A stretch of DNA of 64,000 nucleotides from Semisulcospira habei (GCA_036245525.1 BTPG01000003.1:211366070-211430069), one strand, 5' to 3'. Shown: positions 1 to 19,000, numbered from the stretch's first letter. A program made the numbers and translations. The notes: generated by a model not told the origin, from the sequence alone.

Positions 1-110
1 TGTAACCAGGAAGCCGGGGAGAGAGCCCGAATGATGCTGAGCTGGGACGTTAGCAATGGCGTAAGTTGGTTTTCGTTCGCCTCATTGAACAGAAAACATA
101 ATTCCCAAAG

Positions 111-207
111 CGCACAAAGACCATCGGGCCGACGTCGGCCGCTGTTGGCCCGCGCACGGTTGTGCGCGGGCCAACGGCGGCTGACGTCGGCCCGATGGTC
201 TTTGCGC
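111..207. repeat. Family F GC-rich hairpin
   Basis: GCGCACAAAGACCATCGGGC mirrored to GCCCGATGGTCTTTGCGC around GCGCACGGTTGTGCGC; about 48-bp arms. Confidence 0.92.
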
Positions 208-364
208 ATGTTGATTTGAAAATGATTGACAAATTGTATCGTCATTACATTTTGTGTCATTGCTCATGTACCCCTGTTGTTTCAGTCCATCTTTCAAGTT
301 TCAGGTTTGTCAAGGCCGGTAAAACTAGAATTAACAAGTTGAGGATTTCATCCCAAAGACTACC

Positions 365-1790
365 GTATTGTTTGGAGCTCAGCAGCGTTTATCTTTTAGG
401 AACATTCAGAGTTGTTCATATTTTTAGGCTTATTATGCTGATCAATTTCCCTCCTCTCTAATCCAACCTCTGATCAACACACACGTCGGCGCACACAAAT
501 AAGACGGACACACGGCGCTTCCCGCCATTAGTACGCTCTGTGGGCTCGTGCAGCGACAGGAGTCCATCTCCTTCTACTCTAACCCACCCTCTGATCCACA
601 CACACTGGCACACAGAAATAAAGACCGACACACGACGATTCCCGCCGCCATTCCGGCGTAATCTCTTTGGCACGGTTTGGCGTAGCATAGCTATTCTGAA
701 GAAGAAGAATAGCACGAGCAGAGAAATGACGTCACTTCAAGCTTCACGTCATGGCATTAGTCCCACGACGCTGTGTTCATAGTGACGACTTGATGTTATA
801 CGTCACTCATCGCAGTACTAACGTTTGACGTATCAGAGAATCAACTTTGCAATTTTCTTGCTGATTTTCACGCCTAGAGCTTACAGGTGACAACTGATTT
901 GACCTAATCCTACCCCAGGGCCGGGACAAACAGCAGGCTTATCGTCCCGGTGCAAACACTGTTTATGAAAAATCATGCGGGTATTAATGAGAAGATAGCC
1001 TTTTTCGTAAAAGAAAAATTAAAGTTATGTTAGCTGTTTTACAAATGACTCCCAAAAAGTGATGCAGAACATTGTCTGATTTTCACACCTAGGGCATACA
1101 GCCGATCACAATTGACCTAATCGTACCCGACAGCCGAGACAAACTGTAGGTTTATGCAAATACCATATACGAAAAATCATGCGGTTATTAATGACAAGAT
1201 TTTTTTTTCGTCAAAAAAAGATTCAATTTGTTTTAAGATAAACCCATATAATTTGTGAAATTAATCCAAAAACGTGAAAATGTTTTTTTTTTCTCAAAAA
1301 AATATTTAATTATCACTCAAAAAGTTCTAAAGGTACAATGCTGGTTAACGAACTCATTCAATATCTCCCTTTCATCTAGCTATACGCAAAATATCTAGTA
1401 AAAATAAGAAAAATTACGGACTCCAGTGTGGATAAACCGGTTTTTGTGAAACGGCCATTTTCTCGCCAATGAGCATCTTAATCAACAACCAAAAAAAGGT
1501 CCCGAGATAATTCTTTTAGGGACATTATCCTAAAATTTCAAGCTTGCCCGTCCTCAAACGCGGGCTCTAGTCGCTGTCACACACACACACCGACACACAC
1601 ACATGGCGCTTTGGTGCCAAAACTGAAGACATTAGACGTGACGTCATTTTTATCTTGTTACTTCTTTGCCAGAATGTCTGCCCCGCACGCCCAAAACGTC
1701 ATGTGCATGCTCCGAAATGCGCTCCACCAGCCCCATTTCAAAGTATACCGTATTTTTAAATACGGTAGACAAAAAAGATGTCAGTTGAAA
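365..1790 (+). repeat. Dispersed non-coding repeat G, copy 1
   Basis: Shares many blocks with 47650-48720 inverted, such as CCGTATTGTTTGGAGCTCAG and AAAAATCATGCGG. No ORF; class unknown. Confidence 0.7.
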
Positions 1791-2148
1791 CCAATTAACA
1801 AGGTCACTCACTTTTCCCCCATTTTCTGACCAGGTGGCCAGGCGATGCTGGGCAGGCAACTTTCACGCAAGAGAGACTATCTGCCGCTCTATGGAGGCTG
1901 ACCCCAGACTCAAGGTCACCGTGCCGAATGACGTGCAGGACCCGGCCGTGCTTGACCACGCTCTGCGAGGGGACCAGTAGCTGCTGTGAACTAGATCTAT
2001 GCCGATAGATCCGGTCTAAAGAAGTCGGATGAGGCAATCGGCGATAGATTCAATCTACGACATTAAAAGTAGGGGAATCAAGCAGAGCTACATACACACA
2101 AGCAAGCCCCCCCCCCCCCCCCCCCCTCCCCAAATCGCCAGTGACCCA

Positions 2149-2232
2149 CTGCGCAAGAGGTCGTCGGGCCGGCGTTGGCCCGTGCGCAGATGCCGGAATA
2201 GCTGCCGTCAGCCCGATGGCCTTCTGCGCATT
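2149..2232. repeat. Family F hairpin, decayed
   Basis: TGCGCAAGAGGTCGTCGGGC to GCCCGATGGCCTTCTGCGCA. Confidence 0.78.
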
Positions 2233-3040
2233 GGGGACCCCCTCTTTCTCCCCAAATCATCGCCCGTGATCCCCACTTTCTCCTCAGATTGCCCGTGGCC
2301 CTTCCTTCTCACCAATTAATGGGCTACGCAGGGCGATACTTGCATTATGGCATGAAGTATCTGACCCTCTCAGGGATGTTGAATGTCAGGTACTTTGTGA
2401 TTGGCTGCAGTTTGAATTGGGCGTGTCCCATAACGCCTTGTACTAATTTCTTATCAGCCTGCCTTTTCCCACCTTAAGTCAGCCCACGTTATCGCCATCC
2501 CCCCAGGCCCCCTCCCGTCTAAGTACATAATGCGTGTCTCCCCCCCCCCCCCCCCCCCAAAGTCTAAGTACCAAATACATGTCCCCCCCCCCCCCCCTTT
2601 GCGCACTAGTCAATTGGCCTTTGCGCACTAGTCAATCAGTGTTTCTTGGCGTGTCCGTCTGTTCAGCGTTGTCCAAGAAGCATCGAGAAAGAAATGTAAA
2701 TTAGTGTTGTTTTATAAGTTTTAACAACACGCGCCTAGAGCCCACTCTGGGGATTCAGCGCGATATAAATGCTCTTTATTATTATTATTAGACATGGGAT
2801 TCAACTGATAGGTTTTCCCGGAGAACTGCGGCTGATCTTTGCAAGCAAGATGTAACCTGTGATTTTGGACCCTACTGTCCCAGGCCAGACAGGCACCAAT
2901 CATTCTCGTGAAACCCCGGGTGCAAAGCAAAGCAGACAACGGTACCCGTTCAATGCTAGTGGTAGTAGATGCAAACTGCCATTTGGAACTCATTGGTAAT
3001 TTAACGTCAGACGTCAAAAGAGATGGATACAAAGTGGTTT

Positions 3041-3110
3041 CAGCAAGAGGCATAGAGCCTCATGAGCCCCCGCAAATGCGGGGGCTTATGAGGATCTATG
3101 CCTCTTGCAG
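3041..3110. repeat. Family C hairpin
   Basis: CAGCAAGAGGCATAGAGCCT arms, loop GCAAATGC; flanked by GGATACAAAGTGGTTT and TTGGATGGTGTTCAA, flanks shared by other copies. TTAA ends not evident. Confidence 0.9.
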
Positions 3111-3451
3111 TTGGATGGTGTTCAATTTTTATTTATTTTTGGTGGTGGTGGTGTGGGGGTGGGGGTGGGGGGGGGGGGTGCGCAGAGAAGAGGTGCCCGT
3201 CTCTCGGCCTTTTGTTTCCACTGCATGTACACATTTGTCATTGTTTGGTAGGTTGTTGGAACAATAAAACAAGGTTTAAAAGTAAGGTGCATTTCTTATT
3301 CACATTTTGGCAGGTATCCAATTATCTATACAGATCATAGACCAGTTGTGGTAGTATCTGGGTTGTGCCTGATTAGCCTGGTGCCTAGCTTATCAGACAT
3401 TATACCCTTGAACTACTTAGGCCAATACGGGGTTTTCAAATTAATATAGGT

Positions 3452-3461
3452 TTCTGTGTGT

Positions 3462-3492
<31 letters not shown>

Positions 3493-3511
3493 AGTGAGAG
3501 AGAGAGAGAGA
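3452..3511. repeat. TG/AG microsatellite
   Basis: TG repeats passing into AG repeats. Confidence 0.95.
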
Positions 3512-4153
3512 CATGACAATAAAATGGATGCCATGACACTAACAGCCATACAAACTTAAATATAGTCATAGTTTTATTCCCCCACAACAAAAAAGGAAAA
3601 AAAGAAAGGTTCCTTTGACCTCCCTCAGGCCTACATGGGTCCGTGCAGCAAGCCTCTGCTACCAATAACGTATTTGTTTTCATCCCTCCGCTATTTTCGT
3701 TAAAGATATCAAGAAGAAATCTTCCGAACTGCATATCGCCTGACATGACTGACGTCAAAGAAAAATACATTTTTACACTAATAGACGTATGACGTAATAT
3801 TGCCGTCTCCAGTAGTGTGCTTGTCGTTTCGAGCAACACTAAGTAACTTTGTACTTAAGAACGTTTTGGAAATGTTCTGCAGAACAAAACTGCCATCCAA
3901 GACACGTCAGAAAGAGGGCTACACAAAGTCCGCCATTTGTCGCGGCAAGGGTCATTGTAGCGAGGTCACACGGTGCGGATTGCGTTAAACCAATTTGTCG
4001 AGTGACGTAGGGATAACAAAAAAACAAAACAAAGCTTTTTCTCCACCTCTGTAAATGACTAGTTTCATGACCAACCACTTACTAATCCCATTATACATGC
4101 GGCCATCGATACCAGTTTACAACAGGCCTACTGGTCAATGCATGCAACATGGG

Positions 4154-4720
4154 GTTAAACCATTCAGCCCAGATGCACTGTGGCCGGAGATGGATCAATG
4201 ATTGATTGTACATTGCTTAGCGTCCCGACAGCAACAAGGCTTTCTCAGGACGTGCCTGCACTGCTTGTGAAAAAAAACAAAAACAGAACATTGAATGTAT
4301 GTCGCCAGCCGGTCAAATACATTAAATAAACCTAACACATGGGGCATAAATAAAGCTAAGACCATTTAGCAACACACATCCAATATCAAGAGCTACAGGC
4401 AGTGCAGACAGCAGGGAGAGTTTTAAAAAGGCAAATACAGGTGAATGGACAAAGGGTAGACAGAAACACATGCCCCAGAATAGAGAGAAAAACCCACCCT
4501 GTGGGGCTGACCAGGGTGACCCTGGGAACTAAAAAATACCTAACCCCACCCTAGTCCCCCAGGGCAGACCCGGGTGGGGGTAGGAGATGGATCAAACATG
4601 ATAATTCAAGGGTAGTGCCAGATTAGCTTGGCGCCAAGCTAATCTGGCAATACCCTAGAATTATCATGGTCGACCCATCTCCTGCAAGTCGTTAGGTGAC
4701 ACGACTAAAATCTGGGTTAA
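4154..4720. mobile_element. Family A hairpin, split by SINE-like copy 1
   Basis: Left end TTAAACCATTCAGCCC, right part 4583-4720 with the palindrome centred on GGCGCC and ending GGGTTAA. Confidence 0.85.
4199..4582 (-). mobile_element. 384-bp SINE-like element, copy 1
   Basis: Flanked by 13-bp duplications GGAGATGGATCAA (4186-4198, 4583-4595). Minus-strand orientation places the ATCA-repeat tail at the low-coordinate end. It interrupts a family A hairpin. Confidence 0.85.
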
Positions 4721-4937
4721 AATAAATATTGGAATGTTTTCCAAACATGAAGATGATGATCATGTTCATGTGTACAGTGCATTTCTCCCTCCAGTACTGA
4801 ACGCTCAGTTTCTTCTGTGGGGAGAGATGTTATTATACAGAGATCACAAAGCACCAATTTAATGAGAAGAAGAGAAAGAATACAACCACAAAGTCCGTTC
4901 ATTGGTTCGTGATAGACTAAAGAGATGCGTCAAATGA

Positions 4938-5321
4938 TTGATTGATTGATTGTACATTGCTTAACGTCCCGACAGCAACAAGGCTTTCTCAGGACGTGCC
5001 TGCACTGCTTGTGAAAAAAAAATAAACAGAACATTGAATGTATGTCGCCAGCCGGTCAAATACATTAAATAAACCTAACACATGGGGCCTAAATAAAGCT
5101 AAGACCATTTAGCAACACACATCCAATATCAAGAGCTACAGGCAGTGCAGACAGTAGGGAGAGTTTTAAAAAGGCAAATACAGGTGAATGGACAAAGGGT
5201 AGACAGAAACACATGCCCCAGAATAGAGAGAAAAACCCACCCTGTGGGGCTGACCAGGGTGACCCTGGGAACTAAAAAATACCTAACCCCACCCAAGTCC
5301 CCCAGGGCAGACCCGGGTGGG
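4938..5321 (-). mobile_element. 384-bp SINE-like element, copy 2
   Basis: Direct repeat of 4199-4582, flanked by 14-bp duplications GATGCGTCAAATGA (4924-4937, 5322-5335). Confidence 0.87.
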
Positions 5322-5490
5322 GATGCGTCAAATGAAGACAGAAAAAACAATAAGTATCCCTTACACCATGAGTGGTGGTGATATGTGAGCCAAGACTTGC
5401 TTCCGACACACAGATTCTACCAGCGCTGCTCATGAGCCAGAACTGTGTGTCGGAAGAAAGCCGCGACTCATTAAACGTAACCATCCAAGT

Positions 5491-5702
5491 TTAACCCATT
5501 TAACTGAGTCCCTACAGCAGGAGATTGATTGACCATGATAATTCAAGGGTAGTGCCAGATGAGCTTGGCGCCTGATGGCGCCAAGCTCATCTGGCACTAC
5601 CCTTGAATTATCATGGTCAATCGATCTCCTGCAACTTGTACATAGTCATTAGGCAACACCTCCAAAATTTGAGAAATGGGACCTTGGGGCTAAAAGGGTT
5701 AA
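5491..5702. mobile_element. Family A hairpin, full length (type copy)
   Basis: 212 bp from TTAACCCATTTAACTGAG to GGGGCTAAAAGGGTTAA. The internal palindrome runs from TTGACCATGATAATTCAAGG to its inverse, centred at about 5575 on GCGCCTGATGGCGC. No coding capacity. TTAA ends suggest a piggyBac-type non-autonomous element (inference). Confidence 0.93.
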
Positions 5703-5741
5703 CGTACTTATCTCACTGTCGTATGATCCCTGTTTTATCTC

Positions 5742-6117
5742 CCCCACCCGGGTCTGCCCTGGGGGGCTTGGGTGGGATTAACTACTTTTTAGTTCCCAGG
5801 GTCACCCTGGTCAGCCCTACAGGGTGGGTTTTTCCCTCTATTCTGGGGAATGTTTCTGCCTACCCTTGGTCCATTCACCTGTATTTGCCTTTTTAAAACT
5901 CTCCCTACTGTCTGCACTGCCTGTAGCTCTTGATATTGGATGTGTGTTGCTAAATGGTCTTAGCTTTATTTAGGCCCAATGTCGTAGGTTTATTTAACGT
6001 GTTGGACCGGCTGGCGACATACATTCAATCTTCTGTTTAGTTTTTTTTCACAAGCAGTGCAGGCACGTCCTGAGAAAGTCTTGTTGCTGTCGGGACGTTA
6101 AGCAATGCACAATCAAT
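5742..6117 (+). mobile_element. 384-bp SINE-like element, copy 3 (inverted)
   Basis: Inverted and more diverged copy with 12-bp duplications CTGTTTTATCTC (5730-5741, 6118-6129). Ends GCAATGCACAATCAAT. Confidence 0.85.
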
Positions 6118-6349
6118 CTGTTTTATCTCATGCTGGTTTGACGGCTGGGTTCATTTGATAGAGCCTATACTATGCAGGCTTTCTGTTAATGGAATTTTTT
6201 TTTTTTCGTATATGACGGACAAATTTTGACAGGGACAGGAAAAAATGGAAGGTGGTCCCTCCCCGGGACGGATAAAATACACGACGGATTGTAGAGTGCC
6301 TGGGACGACGTTTTGTTTGTCATACTGTCTGTCCCAATGATGGACAATT

Positions 6350-6468
6350 TTAACCCTTTTAGCCCCATTTCTCAAATTTTGGTGTTGCCTAACGACTATG
6401 TACTAGTTGTAGGAGATGGAATGATCAATCCATCTCCTGCTGCAGGGTCATGGGGCTAAAAAGGTTAA
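6350..6468. mobile_element. Family A element lacking its central hairpin
   Basis: 119 bp with both TTAA ends and outer sequence intact, but GGAGATGG meets CCATCTCC directly through AATGATCAAT; the ~85-bp palindrome is absent. Confidence 0.85.
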
Positions 6469-7069
6469 ATCCACACGGAAAGCCTGTTGTGTACACAAGT
6501 GTTTAAGCCTGAAAAGGCCGCCCTAACACGCAGTGATGTCATTCGTTTTCACATATGCATCAATTATATATATATATAAATGTATCACCATGCATGCACA
6601 GGAGCAAATGAAACTTTAAAAAAACTTTTTTAAATGTTGATCTTGTAACCTCCAACTGAGCAAATGCAATGGGCAAGGCAGTAACAGTGTTGTCACTCTT
6701 TGTCTCTCGTGAAATGTCTGAGGGTCATACAGTGGAAAAAGGTACATTCAACTAATTCAAGAAAATTCCCTGCGTCAGATCACCATGTGAGGGAAAATGT
6801 CATCTTGATACCAATAATGATCAAAAACCTCAGTGATGTATATGTACTGATTTTCACCAACATTCTCAATGAACCTACACTCAACTCGGGCTGCATGGTC
6901 ACACAATCCCTGAAGGTAGGACATGATGGTAAAACATGATAAAAAATCGTTTTGACATCACAGCTGACATAGGCAACACACACTGTACTCGGTGATTACC
7001 ACCCAGAAAAGATGTGTACAGATCAAAGGAACACTTTAACATGGCTTAAATAATGATCTGACCAAGCAT

Positions 7070-7139
7070 TTAACTCCCTTGTACATGTGACCACTGGCAC
7101 TGTAAACAGTACTATATGGTGCATGCATAAGAGGGTTAG
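7070..7139. mobile_element. Family D hairpin, decayed
   Basis: TTAACTCCCTTGTACATG to GCATGCATAAGAGGGTTAG, 70 bp as in the exonic copies. Confidence 0.75.
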
Positions 7140-7735
7140 GACAATACCCACAAATTTTCAAATCACTACCCCATCAGAGTAGATCACTCCCCCATCAAAG
7201 CAAATCACTCCCCATCAAAGCAGATCACTCCCCCATCAAAGCAGATCACTCGTCCATCAAAGCAGAACAGTTCCCCCCCCCCCCCCCCCACCCCCGCCAA
7301 TCGGAGCAGATCACTCCTTAATCAGAGCAGAGCAGATCACTCACTCCCCCATCGAAGCAGATCACTCCATCACAGCAGATCACTCTCCCATCAAAGCAGA
7401 TCACTCCTCCATCAAAGCAGAACACTCCCCCATCAGAACAGATCACTCCCCCTATCAGCAGATCATCCCCCATCAGAGCAGATCACTTCCCCCATCAGAG
7501 CAGATCACCCCCCCCCCCCACCCTCATCAGAGCAGACCACTCCCCCCCCCATCAGAGCAGATCACTTCAACCATCAGAGCAGATCACTTCCCCCAGCAGA
7601 GCAGATCACTCCCCCCCCCCCCCCCCCATCAAAGCAGACCCCCCCCTCCCCCAAATCAAAGATCACTCCACCATCAAAGTAGATCACCCCCCCCCCCCCC
7701 CATCCCCAATCAGAGAAGATCACTCCCCCCATCAA
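7140..7735. repeat. Degenerate ~22-bp minisatellite
   Basis: CATCA(A/G)AGCAGATCACTCCC repeated about 25 times, interspersed with C runs. Confidence 0.92.
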
Positions 7736-8425
7736 ACTGGTACCATATTGAAAGGAACTCCGGAAAGCATTGCAATAGGTGAGGTGGAGCGCTTATGGGC
7801 CTTTTCAAGCGTAGAGATCCCACCTTGACCGAACTAAACACCATGAAAGCATGTACCCTGACAGTAGTATCTGTCTTCATGCAGCTTTCTGGCACCCACA
7901 GCTCCAGTTCTCACGTATATAATAAATCTAGCTCATCCCTAAAAACAGGGCCATGTTAATCCCCACCCCTGCGGGAAGTGGCGGCGGGTCTATGAGGATC
8001 AACATATCTTTTCTACCCAAAACACACAAAAGCATAAATCACAACTGTTTTTATGTTCTACGACTGCAGCCTTCTGCCACATTTTTCAGGTACACACACA
8101 CACAATGCCACTGAACCTGGGCCACCTTTTTTCATGGCAATGGCAGAAAGCTGACAGCCAAACATGTAAAATGCAAAGAAAATTTTATATAAACTGTCTT
8201 GTAATTAGCCTTTCTAAGCATGTTTCTTTCTTTGTGGGGACTTTTTCTGAAAAAAGAAAGTTTGCGAGCGTGGGCCTTGTGGCCTCTAAAATATGGTACG
8301 TGAATTGTGTAACCTTCCCACTAAAGTCATCATGGACTAATGCAGCATGTGCCGGCAAGGGTGGCGACACTTTTTGGAAAAAATCCTATGGTCTCTGCGT
8401 GTAAAAGTTTCAATGTAAGGTACAG

Positions 8426-14109
<5,684 letters not shown>

Positions 14110-15125
14110 CGCGCGTCGCTGGCCTCTTCCACATCAATCTAGCGTTGTACAAGGTTATCATACTTTGCACGTATGTTTATTATTTTCAGATGTTCTTATG
14201 CGTGCTTTAATATCGAAGCCGAAGGAAAATTTCCATCTCATGGAAAAAAAAGTGAATTGTATTTATATTATTGTATTGTACTGTTGATAATCACGGAAGA
14301 TTGTTTTTGAAGCATGCAATTCGCGTCGTCTCTTTCTGCGGCCTACGTGTCGGAACCAGTAAACTATACTTGTCTCCCGCTTTCAGAGGAGGTATCAATT
14401 CTTATATTTCAGAAAGGTAATGTGTATTTCCAACTGAATAAAATCCAGAGTCCTTAATTTTCTCACAAAGTATTTAACTCAAGACAATGACCCAAAAATG
14501 ATCTATAAAAATATTAAACATATGTGCATGAATTCCGTACTTATCTTAAAATTATACTAAAACCTCCCCAGCAACTGGTCCCTGCGTCATGGTTCGTCTT
14601 TTTAACCAAATAAACCTGAATAAAATCAAATGATGCCTAAGGCGGCGGATCCGGGGGTGGGGGTGGAGGGGGGGGGGGGGGCAGGTACGGGGGTGGGGTG
14701 TGTGTGGACGGGGGTCCGGACCCCCACCCCAAATTCTTTAAAATGCTATAACAAAGTCCCTTTCTGGGGTGTTTTTTTTTTTTTTTTTTTTTTAACCCCC
14801 CCCCTTCCTGTTTGATATTTTGGCAAGCTTTGCTCGAGCACACACACACACTCTCCCCCCCCCAACCCGCCCTCACCCCTCACCCTTTGTTCGATATTTT
14901 GCCGAGTGGTGAGAGTCGCGAATTGACACTCTGTTCCTTCCCTCCTCCACTCCCTCCCCCCTCCCCCCACCCCGTTTGATTTTTCGGCCCGCCACTGGAA
15001 GATCGTGGTTTAGCGCCGTCTTGGAGGTCTTTTGTGTCAGGTTCAAGGTCCCAAACAAAACGGTTGTAACCCCCACTCGACAGGTAACTGATCCACGTCT
15101 GCCAGCCACTGTCAGTGGCATGTGT

Positions 15126-15128
<3 letters not shown>

Positions 15129-15209
<81 letters not shown>

Positions 15210-15228
15210 ACGTGTGTGTGTGTGTGTA
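15129..15228. repeat. TG microsatellite upstream of SUMF1
   Basis: About 100 bp of TG with short breaks. Confidence 0.97.
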
Positions 15229-15309
15229 CCGTATTTGGTTTATTTACATATACACCTCAGCACAAAAACCGTGTGTACAATTGCCGTGTATACATTTTAA
15301 CCCCCTTAT

Positions 15310-15313
15310 CACA

Positions 15314-15402
<89 letters not shown>

Positions 15403-15412
15403 ACACACACAC
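15310..15412. repeat. CA microsatellite upstream of SUMF1
   Basis: About 100 bp of CA, complementary to the TG tract 80 bp upstream. Confidence 0.97.
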
Positions 15413-15595
15413 TGATTGGCAGACTGACACACACTACATCAAGCAGGTATATCATTTTTTTCCCATAATTATGGTATCTTTTGGGTTCATCAAGGTATTA
15501 TTCAGATGTATTTGGGTAAAATGACGGACCCGTCCCTACCTTCACTACCTCCTCCACTGCAAGAGCTCCTCCTTCAGTCTAAGATAACCAGCAAC

Positions 15596-16033
15596 ATGGG
15601 CGCACGTCAAAACGTAGCGCTGATCCTGTTGGTGTTGTTCGTCGTGACAGGCTTAGTCTCTTTAGCATCAGATGTTGATGACTCTAAAGAAAAGGAATCC
15701 TGCAGCAGCGACAACAAAGAAAGCTGTGGGTGTCAGCAAAGCCGCGACAAAGACAGTAAGAAAAAAGATGCGGACGACACGAGCGGAGCAGACGACAAAA
15801 CCAAACCAAAGTTTTACCAGCCTCGCGAAGGCGACACACCCTACGAGCGGACAAACCAGATGGTATTTATTAAAGGCGGAACTTTCACCATGGGAACAGA
15901 TAAACCGGTTTTTATTGCCGATGGAGAAGGTCCCGCAAGACAGGTGAAAGTCGACCCGTTCTACCTGGACAAGTACGAAGTGTCAAATGCCGAGTTTGAG
16001 CTGTTCATAAACCAAACAGGGTACAAAACAGAG
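15596..16033 (+). CDS. SUMF1: SUMF1 exon 1 (signal peptide, CGC motif)
   Basis: 146 codons, ending in NQTGYKTE before donor GTGGGT. It contains signal peptide [19 protein letters not shown], a Lys/Asp-rich linker with CGC, and the start of the FGE fold ([20 protein letters not shown]). Confidence 0.95.
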
Positions 16034-19000
16034 GTGGGTTCAGTTTTAACGGTTTATATTCCTTTTACTTCGTTTTCTTGTATTTCTTTTAAGTTTTTAA
16101 TTCATAAAAGTGTTTTTGTCACTTAAAAAATTTGCCTTCCCAAATGAACCGTGCTTCTCTGCACCTTTCCGTTTTTTACTGGCAGATTATCTGACGGACG
16201 TGTCTCCCCCTCCCCCATCATCCGCCCCACTTCGCCAGAATATCTGATCTGTCTATCTGGACGCGATTTTGATAACCACTGTGTCAAGGCTAAGAGGGCT
16301 CAGTGTGTGTGTCTTGAGAGGCTACTTCAATGTGTTCAAGCTGACCTAATCCAGTATGAACAGCTTAGATAAGTACAGATCTGATATGAAATAAATGATG
16401 AATAAATACCTATTATGCAACATAACCTCACGCCTGTATGCGAAGAGACAGAGAGACCCCCCCCCCCCACCACACACACACACACACACACCCACACTTT
16501 TTATTTTGAGAAAGATGCAGGTGTTCACAAAATTGCTGTCACAAACAGTGTGTCTTGAGAGGCTACTTCAATGTGTTCAAGCTGACCTAATCCAGTATGA
16601 ACAGCTTAGATAAGTACAGATCTGATATGACATAAATGATGAATAAATACCTATTATGCAACATAACCTCATGCCTGTATGCGAAGAGAGAGACCCCCCC
16701 CCCCCCACCACCACCACCACACACACCCATACTTTTTATTTTGAGAAAGATGCAGGTGTTCACAAAATTGCTGTCACAAACAGTACACCTTTTGCCAACA
16801 AAATGGCATTTATCTTGCTCTCTTCTGTAAAGGTACTAGATTTTATTTTCAAATATACTGTAACTCTTTTAACCTTAAGGCAGACTTAACTTTGGCATGT
16901 TTGAATATGTACAGTTTCTAGAGATAAGAATGTCATTATTGTTCAAGGGCAGTGCCTGGTTAACTTGAAGCCTTCCTCTTAACTGTCAGGTTTGATTAAT
17001 TTTCTCTCTACAATGAGGCCTCCCGGCAGCAAGACTAATTTTTTTTTTTTGTAAACAGCAGCTGACACATGCAAAATTTATTGACACTTAAGAATTTCAA
17101 GCAAGCAGAACAAATATGTTGGTCTGTGATTTATACCTTAAAGGCCCGTAAGGCCAGCACACAGTAGTTACTGTTTGCAATTGATTTACGCATCTTCCTG
17201 TTTTGCAACTTTCAGGCAGAGTCGTTTGGCAACTCATTTGTGATGGAAAACTACATCAGTGAAGAAGTCAAGTCAGAAATAACACAGATGGTTTGTATTG
17301 CTTGATTACATTACTGTTATAAACTTTGCTGCAAACAGATAAAAAAAACCATTACGGTGGGAGGGGGATGGGGTTTGGGTGAGAATGGGGCCTATATGAT
17401 CACAATGTGTAATCTTTAAATAACATTACGTGTAAATCTGAAGGCACATTTCAGCACAATATGTGCGTTAGTGTATCAATCTATTTTTTGTGTTACTCGT
17501 ACGCATAGCGTTGAGAGGAGTCATGGTCAAATTACTCAATATTAAGATGATGTGTGCTGAGCTGTATTCTCCCATGCATAAATGAACCTGTATGTGGCAT
17601 TTGGTAACCATCTGTTACGCAAGTGTTTCTTTGAACAATTACTGGTGTAGATGGCTTTTCACCCCTTCACTGCCAAGAAAAATGAACACAATTCAACTGC
17701 AGCAGGTATAAATCCTCATGATCCCCCACAACTGCAGGGGCTCATGAGGATCTTTGCCTCTTGCTGAGACCAATTTGTATCAATGTTTCTTGGATGGTGT
17801 CGGCTTTTGGTCGTTGAATGAAGAAAGATTTCAGAAAAAAACATGTAAGTACATGTACAGTGGCAGGGAGGGGGTTAGTCATAAGTCCTTCTACTGTGCC
17901 ATAGTTGCAATGCTTTTTTTGCACAATTACAATTTTGTATGGGCTGTATAGTGAAAAGGGCTGACAGCTTTTCTGTATATCTGTGCTGACCTGAGATTTT
18001 AGACCTTACAGCTCTAGGCTGTAAGGTCTAAAATCTCAGACCATCACACATGTGTTCAGTTGCAGCACTAATTTTGTCTTTTTTTTCTCCACCAGTTCAG
18101 TTGCTCTCTCTAGCTTTCTGTCTTGCCACCCCCCCCCCCCCCCCCCCCCCCCCCCTGTGATTTCTTTGTTGTTTTTTATTGGCAGTGCAAGGGCACCCTC
18201 TGCTGACAATGTATATTGCCTTTCCTTTCCCAGTGAGACCCATAAACACAATAGCTTTCTCCATACATGCAAGAGGCATAGATTCTCATGAGTCCCTGCA
18301 GATGCAGGGGCTCATGAGAATCTATGCCTCTTGCAGATGGGGCTTGAGAGTGGGCTTAGGGGCTGCATTATATTCACACCTGGCTGACTATTGTGTGGAA
18401 AAGTATAGGCAGCCATGGCACAATCGCTCAGTAACATATGGCACTGTGGATTTAAATAACAAAAAAATTCAATAAATGTGTTAAGTGTTCAGCATCAGCT
18501 ATGTTATTGCGCTTTAGCAGCTTTCAACTCTTTATTCACCTGCTGAATTCCAAAGATCTGCTCCATGAGAGAAACACACTTTTACATGGGTCCATATAGT
18601 GATAAGTGTACACTGTGTATATAGGAGCTCATGAGGGTCTGTGACCTTGCAAACGGAAGTACACTGTTCAGTAGTTGCAGTTCTTTCCACAATTGTAAAC
18701 TGATACAGTGATCTTCTCTGCTTAAGAAACACAGATGTAAACTGGTCCATAAAGCCTCAGAGGCAGCAGTGGCACTTCATGGTTTATGCTCCATGCATTG
18801 AAGGCGTTGTTTCCAGTTCTGATATGTTCTAATATTCGTCTCCCAAAACTCCTTTCTTCAGGCTGATTTTACAAGCTGTTGCCTGACCATACACTCGACC
18901 AAATGAATTCTCTTTCAGATGATGTAAATGGATCAGTCTCTGCCAGTAAGAGCCATAGATTCTCACGAGCCCCTGCACCTTGCTGGTGCTCATGAGAATC

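Larger units (their letters stand above)
1..8425. other. Intergenic region downstream of NUDT16
   Basis: No gene recognised. Holds repeat G, F, A, C and D hairpins, the SINE-like trio, C runs, the 22-bp minisatellite and a LINE/SINE tail (GCGATATAAATGC plus ATT repeat, 2745-2790). ORFs here lack protein-like signatures. Confidence 0.7.
14110..15595. promoter_or_regulatory. Shared 5' region of NUDT16 and SUMF1
   Basis: 1.49 kb between divergent start codons. Contains G/C-rich low complexity at 14640-14990, TG and CA arrays and no clear TATA box. A shared promoter is inferred only from the arrangement. Confidence 0.45.

Noticed and set aside
3441..3839. 132-aa minus-strand ORF
   Set aside because: Low-complexity TH repeats from the TG array and no recognisable domain.
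14640..15000. Second hAT-like MITE
   Set aside because: A GGCGGATCCGGGGG start resembles the element at 57417, but no matching right end could be found.
14976..15524. 182-aa ORF of VC and HT repeats
   Set aside because: Translation of the TG and CA microsatellites.
15506..15595. N-terminal extension of SUMF1
   Set aside because: In-frame ATGs at 15506 and 15521 would bury the signal peptide; the ATG at 15596 places it at the N terminus.
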